A DNA stretch of 64,000 nt from Wujia chipingensis (GCF_014337155.1 NZ_CP060632.1:2301001-2365000); one strand, 5' to 3'. Numbered from the stretch's first letter, positions 48,052-57,433 are shown. The notes: generated by a model from the letters alone, not told the origin. Translations and numbers: made by a program.

Positions 48052-49095
48052 TTACTTTCCAAGGAATGTATCTACGTTGTCCCCATCAACCTTACGATAT
48101 TGTGACATATAATAGATGTCATCCTCCAGTCCATACCCTTCGATATCGCTTCCCTGAAACAATGCGACCGTCAAAAGTGCGATCATCCTCGCCTGATCTT
48201 CCTTATCGTTATAGACCGTTCCCTGCATCGTACCATGTTCCACTGCCTCCAATGCATCGGTCAGACCATCAATGCCGAAAATAATCGGCCGCTCCGCCTG
48301 CCTGTAGCCGGCATTTTTGTACGCCTCAACAGCCCCCAGCGCCATCTCATCATTGTTCGATAAAATCAACTCAATCTCAGAACCATACTGATCGATCAAC
48401 TGACTCACCCGGTTTTCCGCCTGTGCGCGGTTCCAGTCTGCAAACTGATAACTGAGTTTTTCCAGTTCTATTTCATTCTCAATCATCGTCTTAACCGACA
48501 GGTCTGTCCGGCTGATTGCATCCTGATGTCCGGCTTCCCCTTCTAAAAGCACATATTGGATCTTCCCATCGCCATTCTTATCGACCTCCGGGTGATTCTT
48601 AATATATTCCGCTGCGATCTCGCCCTGCATCTCACCGGACTGTGCTGCATCACAGCCAACATAGAAAAGCTTATCCCACTGAAGAAGATCCTCCTGCACC
48701 GGTTCCCGGTTAAAGAAAATAACCGGAATATCATTCTGCCGCGCCATACGGACAATATTCGACGGGGCTGTCCGGTCAACCAGATTCACGCACAAAACAT
48801 CACATCCGGCGTCAATCATTTCCTCAACGATCTCGTCCTGCTCCTGCTGGTCATTGTCGCCGCTTCTTACAGATACGATTACCTTCATCGTATTGCTCTC
48901 TTTTGCTTTCAGATTACTTTTTATTATATCTGTCATTGCATTGATAAACGGGTCGTCCGGTGTATATGTCACGACACCAACACGCAACATATGATCGGCT
49001 TTTGTGTCCTGCTTTCCGCAGCCTGTCAGTGAAATCAAAAATACCCACACGCACAACCATGCTATCATATTCTTCTTTACGTCTCTTCTACTCAT
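48052..49095 (-). CDS. Galactose/glucose-binding lipoprotein (MglB-like, canonical order)
   Basis: Lipoprotein of 347 residues, lipobox SLTGC with Cys26. It is a type I periplasmic binding protein in normal order: RVGVVTYTPDDPFINAM, then VLCVNLVDRTAP, IPVIFFNREP, LFYVGCDAAQSGEMQG, the calcium loop DKNGDGKIQ, LEGEAGHQDAISRT, ILSNNDEMALGAVEA and IFGIDGLTDAL. All match E. coli MglB. Its ATG overlaps the previous stop by 8 bases and it has no strong ribosome site, so translation is coupled. As last gene of a kinase operon with no transporter genes it is likely a sensor for the kinase rather than a transport protein. Confidence 0.92.
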   Translation of the reverse strand: MSRRDVKKNMIAWLCVWVFLISLTGCGKQDTKADHMLRVGVVTYTPDDPFINAMTDIIKSNLKAKESNTMKVIVSVRSGDNDQQEQDEIVEEMIDAGCDVLCVNLVDRTAPSNIVRMARQNDIPVIFFNREPVQEDLLQWDKLFYVGCDAAQSGEMQGEIAAEYIKNHPEVDKNGDGKIQYVLLEGEAGHQDAISRTDLSVKTMIENEIELEKLSYQFADWNRAQAENRVSQLIDQYGSEIELILSNNDEMALGAVEAYKNAGYRQAERPIIFGIDGLTDALEAVEHGTMQGTVYNDKEDQARMIALLTVALFQGSDIEGYGLEDDIYYMSQYRKVDGDNVDTFLGK

Positions 49096-50062
49096 ACGAA
49101 TACAAAAACCTTTCTATCTCATCCGAGAACAAATCTTCTTTATAAATAACTTTTACTTCCTTCTCATGGCTCTTCAACGTGTAAAATGTCCGTGTCAGTT
49201 CTTTTTCAATTTCCTCGACACTCTCATAACCAATCCCGTATCCATCCGGGATTACCAGACACTGCACCTGTCCTGCATCGAGCAGTGCAATCGATTTCAT
49301 GCTCGTACCAACGCCAAAGATCTTCGCATCCTTATACACACCATTTTCCGCGTGTTCACCCAGCGTATCCAAGGCTTGTGTATCCATTACCACCATATAA
49401 TCGACGGACTCCTGTGCATCAACAACCGCACAGATATCCGTGTCACTTTCTTCATTATACTCCCATGCAATCTCGCAATCCTGTTTCTCCAATGCGTCCT
49501 TCAGTCCCTGGATACGATTCACACTTGCCTCCGTCTTGGATCGTCCGGCAATCACGCCAATCCTTTTTCCTTTCAGCCCATCTTCGTCCTGCGTAATAAG
49601 CTGCGTGCCAAGTGTGTATCCAATCTGGTAATTATCCGGTTTGACTGTCGCATACCCGCTTGCCTCTGGCTGTTCACCGGTATAAACATCTTCTGTCAGA
49701 AGTACAAATGGCTTCTTCTGCTCGCCGAGCCAGTCTAACATATCCTTCGTATCTGTGCCTGGTGCCGGGCACAGGATAAATGCATCCACATCGTTTTCCA
49801 GCTGTTCCTCGATCAGCTCCCGCTCGTCCTGCGCGCTTACAATATCATCCGTATTACAGATAATCAGATGAAGATTATTGGTTTTCGCAGACTGCTTTAA
49901 TCCATTGATTACACCCTCCCACCGGGTGTCACCGGAATTCTGCAGGATAACCGCTACACGCTTTTGAGCGACATCCTCCTGGAAGATTTTATGTATGAAG
50001 AAGGCTGCGAGGACAATCAGAATAAGCTCTGCAATGAGAAATGTTAATTTATCTCGTTTCAT
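49088..50062 (-). CDS. Membrane-anchored sugar-binding protein, putative kinase co-sensor
   Basis: Protein of 324 residues. A single N-terminal helix (FLIAELILIVLAAFFIH) without a lipobox anchors a type I periplasmic binding domain: RVAVILQNSGDTRWEGVING, DAFILCPAPGTD, KPFVLLTEDVY, GYTLGTQLITQDE, KRIGVIAGRSKTEASVNRIQ and VIPDGYGIGYESVEEI. This layout matches XylFII, the anchored xylose-binding partner of a LytS-type kinase in clostridia. It overlaps the kinase gene by 14 bases. It most likely presents sugar to the kinase. Start at ATG 50062 after GGGAGG. Confidence 0.88.
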   Translation of the reverse strand: MKRDKLTFLIAELILIVLAAFFIHKIFQEDVAQKRVAVILQNSGDTRWEGVINGLKQSAKTNNLHLIICNTDDIVSAQDERELIEEQLENDVDAFILCPAPGTDTKDMLDWLGEQKKPFVLLTEDVYTGEQPEASGYATVKPDNYQIGYTLGTQLITQDEDGLKGKRIGVIAGRSKTEASVNRIQGLKDALEKQDCEIAWEYNEESDTDICAVVDAQESVDYMVVMDTQALDTLGEHAENGVYKDAKIFGVGTSMKSIALLDAGQVQCLVIPDGYGIGYESVEEIEKELTRTFYTLKSHEKEVKVIYKEDLFSDEIERFLYSYE

Positions 50063-51947
50063 CTGTAGCCCTCCCATTTCTATAGCTCTGCGCCTCGAGC
50101 TGCTGCCGGTTCTCCTCCGTAAACGGAATTGCCGGAATGTGTATCACAATCTTCGTTCCTTCATCAGGCTCACTGTAAACAAGAAGACCATATTCGTTAC
50201 CAAACATCAACTGAATCCGGTTGTGCACATTGATGAGTCCTACCCCGGAACCATGCTTTGGTACTTTATTGTTATCCTTGAGGACATTTTCAACCGTTTC
50301 CTCACTCATACCCATGCCATTATCCTCGACCGAGAGATAGATATCATCTCCCTTTTTCTCACCGCTTACCGTAATCATTCCGCCGTCATCCTCGTCCATA
50401 TTTCCAACCCCATAATAGATTGCATTTTCCAAGATCGGCTGTACGATGAGCTTGACCGTACAATAATCGTTGACTTCCTCGTCGATATCAAACTTCACCT
50501 GGAACCGCTCCTTATAGCGAACAAGCTGGATATTCATATAGCTTCGGCTGTGCTGCAGCTCATCCGCGATCCGGATTACGGTTCTGCCCTTTGACAGACT
50601 GATCCGAAGCAGTCTGGCAAGCTCCGAAATCATGAGAACCGCTTCCTTATTCTTCTGTGCCTCAACCATCCATGTAATCGACTCGAGTGTATTATATAAG
50701 AAATGTGGATTGATCTGACTTTGCAGTGCATCCATCTCACTCTTTCTGCGTTCAGTCTGTTCCCGGATAATCTCCTGCATCAGATTCTCTATCTGTTCAT
50801 AGGACTTCTTGACCGAATATCCGAGATGCCTGATCTCCGAGGAACCGCCAATATAGATATCCGTATCCCCGCCTGTCTCATATGCCTTGACTGACTCATT
50901 CAGCCGCAGAATCGGACGTGAAATCTTTCTTGATATGATCCGGTTTACTTCGAGCAGCATCATCATCAAAATCAGAATGGCTGTGATAATATAATACCGG
51001 AACCGGTTGATATTTGCTGTCTGTACACGCTCCGGAATCACACCGACCAGCTTCCAGCCGGTATATGCCACACTACTCACAACAACATTTCCCGGTCTAC
51101 CGTTCAGCGAAAGCTCATACGTTCCGTCTTCTAATTGCGATGTCATCTCACAGTTTTCCGAAAAATATCCACGGTCAATATCTGCACGTCTCGGATGGTA
51201 AATCATCTGTCCATCCCGGCTGCAAAGGTAATAATAAATACCGTTTGAGGACTCATTGATCCGCTTCATCGTATTTGATATCACAGAATATTTCATATCT
51301 ACCAGCAGTACACCGCTGCGCGGTTTTTCCCCATCGTTAATATCCACGGAACGGCTGAGGGAAATAACCCAGTAGTACCGGTATGTGCCATCCTCAAACA
51401 GATTCTGAATATGCGGCAGGGAGAAATGCACATTCTCAATCTCCTCCTCTGCGTTTGTATACCAGTCCTGTTCGGATGCCTTTACGCCCTTCTTGCGTTC
51501 CGAAACCGGCTCCGCCATAAGCTGTGCACCATTGCTGTCATACAGCGCCATGCTTTGAACCTTGTCTGTGTTGATTTCATAAAGCAGACTGAACTGGCGG
51601 TTAAAATCATCACTGGAGATATCATTTTCCTGAATGATATTATAATTCACTGCATTCATTATCTGACGGACATTCAACAACTCCGCATCCAGCTTATCCA
51701 CCGTGCTTTCGACCATACTCTCTGCATTCGACACAGCCGTCTGCTTCATCGCCATTTTAAAACGATTATACAAAAGCAGGCCAATTGTAATTGTCGTAAT
51801 CAACGTAAGTGCAGTAAGAACCGCCATAATGATTGACTGGATATCCAGTCCGATAAATCTCCTATGATGTGTCCAGCCCTGCTTTTTCATCCACTTTTGA
51901 AGCCAGCTTTCCTTCTTTTGCAATTTTCCCATCTCTCTTGTTTTCAA
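50049..51947 (-). CDS. Sensor histidine kinase, YesM/LytS type
   Basis: Protein of 632 residues. A first membrane helix (residues 38-60) precedes an extracytoplasmic dCache-like domain and a second helix near 315-335. HAMP follows (ISRKISRPILRLNESVKAYE), then the His_kinase domain with QINPHFLYNTLES, where His is the phosphorylated residue. The ATPase has ENAIYYGVG, DNGMGM and GSGVGLINVHNRI. Start is TTG 51947, with GGGGAAA upstream; the in-frame ATG six codons later has no site. It probably works with the response regulator 21 bases upstream and the two binding proteins downstream. Confidence 0.93.
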   Translation of the reverse strand: MKTREMGKLQKKESWLQKWMKKQGWTHHRRFIGLDIQSIIMAVLTALTLITTITIGLLLYNRFKMAMKQTAVSNAESMVESTVDKLDAELLNVRQIMNAVNYNIIQENDISSDDFNRQFSLLYEINTDKVQSMALYDSNGAQLMAEPVSERKKGVKASEQDWYTNAEEEIENVHFSLPHIQNLFEDGTYRYYWVISLSRSVDINDGEKPRSGVLLVDMKYSVISNTMKRINESSNGIYYYLCSRDGQMIYHPRRADIDRGYFSENCEMTSQLEDGTYELSLNGRPGNVVVSSVAYTGWKLVGVIPERVQTANINRFRYYIITAILILMMMLLEVNRIISRKISRPILRLNESVKAYETGGDTDIYIGGSSEIRHLGYSVKKSYEQIENLMQEIIREQTERRKSEMDALQSQINPHFLYNTLESITWMVEAQKNKEAVLMISELARLLRISLSKGRTVIRIADELQHSRSYMNIQLVRYKERFQVKFDIDEEVNDYCTVKLIVQPILENAIYYGVGNMDEDDGGMITVSGEKKGDDIYLSVEDNGMGMSEETVENVLKDNNKVPKHGSGVGLINVHNRIQLMFGNEYGLLVYSEPDEGTKIVIHIPAIPFTEENRQQLEAQSYRNGRATDETR

Positions 51948-51968
51948 TCCATTTCCCCTATTTTTTTC

Positions 51969-53573
51969 TTACTGATTCGTATGCTGTGCCCGGTACTTCG
52001 ACGGTGACACGCCAAATCGTTTCTTGAATACATAACTGAAATAATTCGCATCCAAATATCCCACTCGCTCAGCGATCTGATAGCTCTTCTCATTTGTTTC
52101 CAGTATCAGTGTTGCCGCATGATCCATCCGGTAATCCGTCAGATACGTAATAAACGCTTTTCCTGTCTCCTTCTTGAACACCGACGAAAAATACGAATTC
52201 GATACCCCGAGCACAGAGCAGATCGTGTCCAATGACAAATCCGGCTCCATATAGCGCTCACGTACAAGATTCTGCGCATCGGTCACAAGCCGTCTCGATG
52301 TACTGTTTCGAGCATTTTTCAACTGTTCCCCAAGCTCTACGGAAACTCCCTGCATCCATGCCGTAAGTGTACTCTCATCCATCTGCGGAATCGTCTCGTA
52401 AGGATTCTGGATTCCGTGCAGATAATCATTAAAATCAAGGAAATTATTTGCACAAAACCTGTAAAATGCTCCCACCATCTCCATGATTGCAAGATTATAC
52501 TGACTGACCGTCTGTGCATTGCTGTGCAGCTTTTCTATTTCGTTTACAACGACCTTCTCAATCTCTTCCTTTAACCCTAAATGAATGGCTTTGAACAAAT
52601 CATGCATTCTTGTATCTTCCGGCTGCAAGGTCGTTTCCTGTTCCTTCGGTGCAAGCTCGGCAATATTGATCGCGCGTTTCGTTCCATACAGTACCCTGTA
52701 TGATACTGCCTCTCTGGCACCATCGTAAGACGTTTTAATATTCGCCATATTGTCGCATACACGACCGATACCTGCCGTAACCACCGCCCCCATCACACGA
52801 TAAGCCCATTTGCAGAATCGATCACACGAATCCGTAAACTGCACAATCGCGTCCTCCGATGAAAGCTCTATCAGCATCAGTGTATTGCCAAGATAAGAGA
52901 ATACCCGGCTCTTCCACTCTGTCGCAAGCCGTTCCTTGATCTCATGTTCAACAGACATCGCAAGCAGCAACGGATTCATACCGTCCGGCACATGATGTTC
53001 CGAAGTGTGGAAAATTGCACATCCATAATATGGTCCTTTCATATCAATCTGATACGCGGCAAAAAATTTCCCGCAGTTTTCTTCTGTCACCCGTCCCTCA
53101 ATGAGAGATACAAAGAAGTTATTCTGCAGTACCGGAAGTGCTGCATTGAAATAATTCTCCAGACGTGTTACATTCAGTTTTTCTTCCCGTTCCCGGTCCA
53201 GTGTGTCCTTCAGACGTTTCAGGCAATCAGACAGTTCCGTTGCATTTATCGGTTTCAGCATATATTCCTCAACCTCCAGATGCACCGCTTCCTTTGCATA
53301 TTCAAACTCATCAAACCCGGTAAAAATAATGATGTGAATGTTCTGGTAATCCCGGTTTAAACGACGGGATAACTCCAATCCATCCATATATGGCATCTTG
53401 ATATCTGTAATTACGACATCCGGTTGAAGCTTCTCTACCAGTTCAAGTGCTTTCACTCCGTTGGTTGCGTTTCCAACGACGGTAAATCCAAGGTCGTCCC
53501 ATTGTATGCGTTGTTCAATTACTTCGATGACTTCTGCTTCGTCATCCACCAAAAGCACTTTATATTTTTCCAT
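51969..53573 (-). CDS. Response regulator, YesN/AraC type
   Basis: Protein of 534 residues. The receiver domain has LLVDDEAEVIE and the phosphorylated Asp in VVITDIKMPYMDG, with Lys in YMLKPINATE. A middle regulatory region of about 250 residues is followed by a C-terminal AraC double helix-turn-helix (LDTICSVLGVSNSYFSSVF, YQIAERVGYLDANYFSYVF). It is expected to activate sugar transport genes, mglBAC being the nearest. Start at ATG 53573; the upstream GTG lies inside the ribosome site. Its leader contains a perfect 21-bp hairpin. Confidence 0.94.
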   Translation of the reverse strand: MEKYKVLLVDDEAEVIEVIEQRIQWDDLGFTVVGNATNGVKALELVEKLQPDVVITDIKMPYMDGLELSRRLNRDYQNIHIIIFTGFDEFEYAKEAVHLEVEEYMLKPINATELSDCLKRLKDTLDREREEKLNVTRLENYFNAALPVLQNNFFVSLIEGRVTEENCGKFFAAYQIDMKGPYYGCAIFHTSEHHVPDGMNPLLLAMSVEHEIKERLATEWKSRVFSYLGNTLMLIELSSEDAIVQFTDSCDRFCKWAYRVMGAVVTAGIGRVCDNMANIKTSYDGAREAVSYRVLYGTKRAINIAELAPKEQETTLQPEDTRMHDLFKAIHLGLKEEIEKVVVNEIEKLHSNAQTVSQYNLAIMEMVGAFYRFCANNFLDFNDYLHGIQNPYETIPQMDESTLTAWMQGVSVELGEQLKNARNSTSRRLVTDAQNLVRERYMEPDLSLDTICSVLGVSNSYFSSVFKKETGKAFITYLTDYRMDHAATLILETNEKSYQIAERVGYLDANYFSYVFKKRFGVSPSKYRAQHTNQ

Positions 53574-53597
53574 GTTGCACCCCACTTGTTATCGCCT

Positions 53598-53653
53598 GCC
53601 GGGTAGTTCGGAAGCATCTGGTCTTTGGTTAGGATGCTTCCGAACTACCCGGC
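53598..53653. promoter_or_regulatory. Perfect 21-bp hairpin upstream of the response regulator
   Basis: Left arm 53598-53618 and right arm 53633-53653 are exactly complementary over 21 bases (beginning GCCGGGTAGTTCGGAAGC) around a 14-base loop. It ends 25 bases before the response regulator start. There is no T-run on the minus strand, so it is not a normal terminator for incoming transcripts. It could be an operator, an mRNA-stabilising stem or an element end. Confidence 0.85.
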
Positions 53654-53754
53654 AATTCTTATTGTTCTTTGTTGTTTTATTGTCCTTATTATACCAAAGT
53701 TATCACTATAAAGATACCTAAATATCTAGCTGGTTGCTTCCTTCTATTGCTCAA

Positions 53755-54003
53755 TTGGGGATTTTTCCTCTATTTGGGGAATTTGCTCCAACTGACTTGT
53801 TTCCTACTCTTGTTCCATTGGGGATTTTTCCTCTATTTCGAGAATTTGCTCCAACCAGCTTGCTTCCTGCTCTTGTTCCATTGGGGGAGTTCCCCTCATT
53901 TTCAAGTTTTTGCTCCAACTGACTTGTTTCCTACTCCTGCCTTATTGGGGGATTTTCCCTCATTTTCAAGTTTTTACTCCAACCAGCTTACTTCCTACTC
54001 CAA
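53755..54003. repeat. 63-bp tandem array 2 (four units)
   Basis: Units start at 53755, 53818, 53881 and 53945 (periods 63, 63, 64). Each carries TTGGGGATTTTTCC or a variant, a middle part ending GCTCCAAC, then ACTTGTTTCCTACTC. The same order and period as array 1 at 27461 show common origin. The hairpin pairing is weaker here. No coding start fits. Confidence 0.88.
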
Positions 54004-54013
54004 TTCATATATT

Positions 54014-54064
54014 AAAAACGCAAAATAAAACCAGTATATATGTGGCACTGTTTTATTGCGTTTT
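54014..54064. terminator. Long AT-rich hairpin between array 2 and mglC
   Basis: AAAACGCAAAATAAAACCAG pairs with the complementary arm ending TTTTATTGCGTTTT. The stem is long but has mismatches. It may back up the mglC terminator. Confidence 0.6.
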
Positions 54065-54086
54065 GACATTATATACAATATACAGG

Positions 54087-54125
54087 AAAAGCCGCCTCTC
54101 CATCCTCTTCGATAGACAAGGCGAC
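54087..54125 (-). terminator. mglBAC operon terminator
   Basis: GTCGCCT pairs with AGGCGGC (one G-U pair) and is followed by TTTTCC on the minus strand, 37 bases past the mglC stop. Confidence 0.7.
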
Positions 54126-54161
54126 CCTTCCTTCGTTTACAACTTTATTTGATTCCTTTGA

Positions 54162-55814
54162 TTACTTCTTCTGAACATACTTCAGACAGTCAAGTGTTAC
54201 AGCTGCAAGGATGATAATACCTTCGAAGATAAACTGAAGGTTTGTATCAATACCAAGGATTGTCAGAGAGTATGTAAGGGATGTGAAGATCAGTACACCA
54301 GTTACAACACCGGAGATCTTACCGATACCACCTGTGAAGGATACACCACCTACTACGCAGGCTGCAATCGCATCCATATCCCAGCCTTGTCCATATGCGG
54401 CACTACCGGATCCAACCATACGGTTACACTCAAGCCATGAACCAAATCCATAAAGGATACCTGCTAAGATGAATGCTCCCATTGTTACCTTGAATACGGA
54501 AATACCAGATACAGAAGCTGCTTCCGGATTACCACCAACAGCGTAAAGGTTCTTACCAAATGTTGTCTTGTTCCAGATGAACCATACAACGATGATTGCT
54601 ACAACTGCCCAGATAATGATGGTTGGGAATCCACCAAGATTTGGAATAAACATGTTCGGAATGCTTGACTCGATTGCACCGAAGGATACACCCTTTGTTG
54701 CATATGTTACAAGTCCGAAGATAATCAGCATGTTCGCCATTGTCGAAATAAATGGATGCATCTTATACTTCGCCATGAAGAAACCGGCAATACTTGCAAA
54801 TACGGTTGTAAGTATGATACATGCAACAAGTGCAATAATTGCTCTGCCCGCTACCGGAATACCTGTAAAATCAAAGATATGTCCGAATACGCCACCGGTA
54901 TTTACACCGCTGTGCATGATGATAGTTGCGGTTACCATACCCATACCTACCATACGTCCGATGGAAAGGTCGGTACCTGTTAACAGAATCAGGCCGGCAA
55001 CACCAAGGGCTAAGAACATACGAGGCGAAGCCTGCTGCAAAATATTCAGGATATTTGTCAGTGTCAAAAGCTGTGTATGCTTTACAATCGGTGTGATGAT
55101 ACACAATGCAATAAAGATGAGTAAAATTACAATGTACAGACCATTCTTATACATAAACTGTGTTGTATTGAATGTGTATTTGTAGTTTTCTACCTTCTGT
55201 GCCTGCTTCTGTCCAAATGTATACTTAGACATACGGAGCAGATCGATCAAATGAAACTTATGTGCAAATGCATCGTGCTTTCTATCCTTGATTTCCTGCA
55301 ATTTAGACTCATGTGTCATCTGTGCATCGAACAGGCGGTTACGATATACATACTTCTCATCCTTGATTTCCTCAGAATCAGAAAGCTTTGCCAAAGCCTG
55401 CTCGTGCTCTGTCTTAATGGTTGCCACAATCTTGTCATAAGAGGCATTCTCTGCTGCCTTCTCTGCCTCACAGCTCGCAACTACCTTCTCATAGTAGTCA
55501 CTCTTGTAATGCTTGGAGAGATAGCTCTCTGCATCGGAAATGAGCTTGGATACCTTATCCTTATTTGCAGATTCTACAGATTTTGCTTTCTCTAAGTCCG
55601 CCTTATCCTTCGCAATAATCTTTGCTCTCTCTTCCTTTGTTAAATTCTTATCTTCCTTCGCAATTGCGATATGGTTCTTTAAGCTTCGAACCTTGTCAGA
55701 TCCATCTACACGAAGTGCATCGATCTGCTTCTGTATTTTTCCTACATATTCATCAATCGGTTTCAAAAGCGCTGCTTCCGCTTCTGCCGAAAGGATCATA
55801 CTTTTATCTGCCAT
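54162..55814 (-). CDS. mglC: Galactose ABC transporter permease MglC with long N-terminal extension
   Basis: Protein of 550 residues. The last 325 are a standard MglC/RbsC permease with 8-10 helices, including TGTDLSIGRMVG, KTTFGKNLYAVGGNPEAAS and VVGGVSFTGGIGKISG. The first ~223 residues are an unusual hydrophilic extension, very rich in K, E, A and D and predicted helical or coiled coil (DKADLEKAKSVESANKDKV, CEAEKAAENASYDKIVATIK). E. coli MglC lacks it (336 residues). It would lie in the cytoplasm before the first helix. Start at ATG 55814, with GGAG 8 bases upstream. The gene begins 18 bases after mglA. Confidence 0.93.
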   Translation of the reverse strand: MADKSMILSAEAEAALLKPIDEYVGKIQKQIDALRVDGSDKVRSLKNHIAIAKEDKNLTKEERAKIIAKDKADLEKAKSVESANKDKVSKLISDAESYLSKHYKSDYYEKVVASCEAEKAAENASYDKIVATIKTEHEQALAKLSDSEEIKDEKYVYRNRLFDAQMTHESKLQEIKDRKHDAFAHKFHLIDLLRMSKYTFGQKQAQKVENYKYTFNTTQFMYKNGLYIVILLIFIALCIITPIVKHTQLLTLTNILNILQQASPRMFLALGVAGLILLTGTDLSIGRMVGMGMVTATIIMHSGVNTGGVFGHIFDFTGIPVAGRAIIALVACIILTTVFASIAGFFMAKYKMHPFISTMANMLIIFGLVTYATKGVSFGAIESSIPNMFIPNLGGFPTIIIWAVVAIIVVWFIWNKTTFGKNLYAVGGNPEAASVSGISVFKVTMGAFILAGILYGFGSWLECNRMVGSGSAAYGQGWDMDAIAACVVGGVSFTGGIGKISGVVTGVLIFTSLTYSLTILGIDTNLQFIFEGIIILAAVTLDCLKYVQKK

Positions 55815-55832
55815 CGCCAAAACTCCTCTCTA

Positions 55833-57341
55833 TTACAAATATTTCGCACTAAGCTTTAATAATTCTTCCTGATTTGTCTCCTTCGTATTGACAATACCTG
55901 CCAGATGGCCATTCGACATAACGCCAATACGGTTTGTGATTCCGAGAATCTCCGGCATCTCAGAAGAAACAACAATAATTGTCTTACCCTGCTTTGCCAT
56001 GTTAATGATCAACTCGTAAATCTCATATTTTGCTCCAACATCAATACCTCTTGTCGGATCGTCCATCATAAAGATGTTCGGAGACCGCTCCAACCATTTA
56101 CCGAAGATTACCTTCTGCTGATTACCACCAGACAGATTTGCAATCATATCATCCGGTCCCATACATTTCGTATGCATGACCTTGATTTCCTCTGCGGTTG
56201 CCCGCACCATGTCATCATGTGAGAGTGCAAGTCCACTCTTATAATGATTCATATTTGCAATGGTTGTGTTAAATGTTATATCTGCTTTTAAGAACAGACC
56301 ATTTGCCTTACGCTCCTCTGTAATGAGGGCAAATCCATGATTCATCGCATCCTTCGGAGATGCAAAATTCATCATCTTACCATCATAGATAACGTTTCCG
56401 GCTGCTCTCGTACGCATACCAAATATCGTCTCAAGAAGCTCTGTACGACCTGCACCGACCAATCCATACAAACCAAATATCTCGCCTTTTTTCACATCGA
56501 AGGAGATATTCTGGAGCTTCGGTGCATATTTTGTTGAAAGGTTCTGCACGGAGAGAATCGTCTCTCCCGGTGTATTATCAACCGGCGGGAATCTGTTATC
56601 CAGAGAACGGCCTACCATGGCTGATATGAGTTCGTTCATGTTTGTATCTTTGCTGTCCTTCGTCATTACGAGGCTGCCATCCCGCAATACGGAAATCTGG
56701 TCGCAGATCTCGAAGATCTCGTCCATCTTATGGGAGATATAAATCAGGGAGATTCCCTGATCCTTAAGCTGACGCATCATCTTGAAGAGCTTTGCTACTT
56801 CCGGTGCTGTCAGGGATGAAGTCGGCTCATCAAGTACAATTACCTTTGAATTGTATGAAATTGCCTTCGCAATCTCACACATCTGACGCTTTGATACAGA
56901 CATCTTCTTCATCGGCTGCGTAAGGTTCACTGTGATTCCAAGCTTTCTGAACAGATCAGATGCTTCTTTTTTCATTCTGCCCTCATCGACCACACCAAGC
57001 GAATTCTTTGGGTATCGACCGAGGAACAAATTATCAATTACATTTCTTTCCAGACACTGATTTAATTCCTGATGTACCATTGCAACTCCGTTTTCGAGTG
57101 CATCCTTTGGTCCAGAGAAATTAACTTCCTTGCCATCTAATACGATTGTTCCTTCGTCCTTCTGATAGGTTCCGAAGAGACATTTCATCATTGTCGATTT
57201 TCCGGCACCATTCTCACCCATAAGTCCCATGATGGATCCTGGCTTCACATTCAAATCAATGTGGTTAAGAACCTTGTTTCTTCCGAATGATTTACTCATG
57301 CCATGAATCGATAAGATGTATTTATTCTTATCATCTGCCAT
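55833..57341 (-). CDS. mglA: Galactose ABC transporter ATP-binding protein MglA
   Basis: Protein of 502 residues with two ABC domains in tandem, the sugar-importer (CUT2) layout. First domain: GENGAGKST (42-50), VSKRQMCEIAKA in place of a full LSGGQ, and VIVLDEPTSSL. Second: GLVGAGRTELLE, a degenerate Walker A typical of this family, then LSGGNQQKVIFGKWL and MMDDPTRGIDVGAK. It powers MglC. Start at ATG 57341 with GGGAAG upstream. A terminator-like hairpin separates it from mglB. Confidence 0.95.
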   Translation of the reverse strand: MADDKNKYILSIHGMSKSFGRNKVLNHIDLNVKPGSIMGLMGENGAGKSTMMKCLFGTYQKDEGTIVLDGKEVNFSGPKDALENGVAMVHQELNQCLERNVIDNLFLGRYPKNSLGVVDEGRMKKEASDLFRKLGITVNLTQPMKKMSVSKRQMCEIAKAISYNSKVIVLDEPTSSLTAPEVAKLFKMMRQLKDQGISLIYISHKMDEIFEICDQISVLRDGSLVMTKDSKDTNMNELISAMVGRSLDNRFPPVDNTPGETILSVQNLSTKYAPKLQNISFDVKKGEIFGLYGLVGAGRTELLETIFGMRTRAAGNVIYDGKMMNFASPKDAMNHGFALITEERKANGLFLKADITFNTTIANMNHYKSGLALSHDDMVRATAEEIKVMHTKCMGPDDMIANLSGGNQQKVIFGKWLERSPNIFMMDDPTRGIDVGAKYEIYELIINMAKQGKTIIVVSSEMPEILGITNRIGVMSNGHLAGIVNTKETNQEELLKLSAKYL

Positions 57342-57360
57342 ATCTCTACTTCCCTTTCTT

Positions 57361-57400
57361 AAAAAGAAGGGTATCAATTTTAGGTGACACCCTTCTTTGG
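57361..57400 (-). terminator. Attenuator between mglB and mglA
   Basis: GAAGGGTGTC pairs with GATACCCTTC, followed by TTTTT on the minus strand, between the mglB stop and the mglA start. It would let most transcripts end after mglB, giving the usual excess of binding protein. Confidence 0.82.
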
Positions 57401-57433
57401 TTAAATCATTTACCGTTCGTTCAATCAGTTCTC

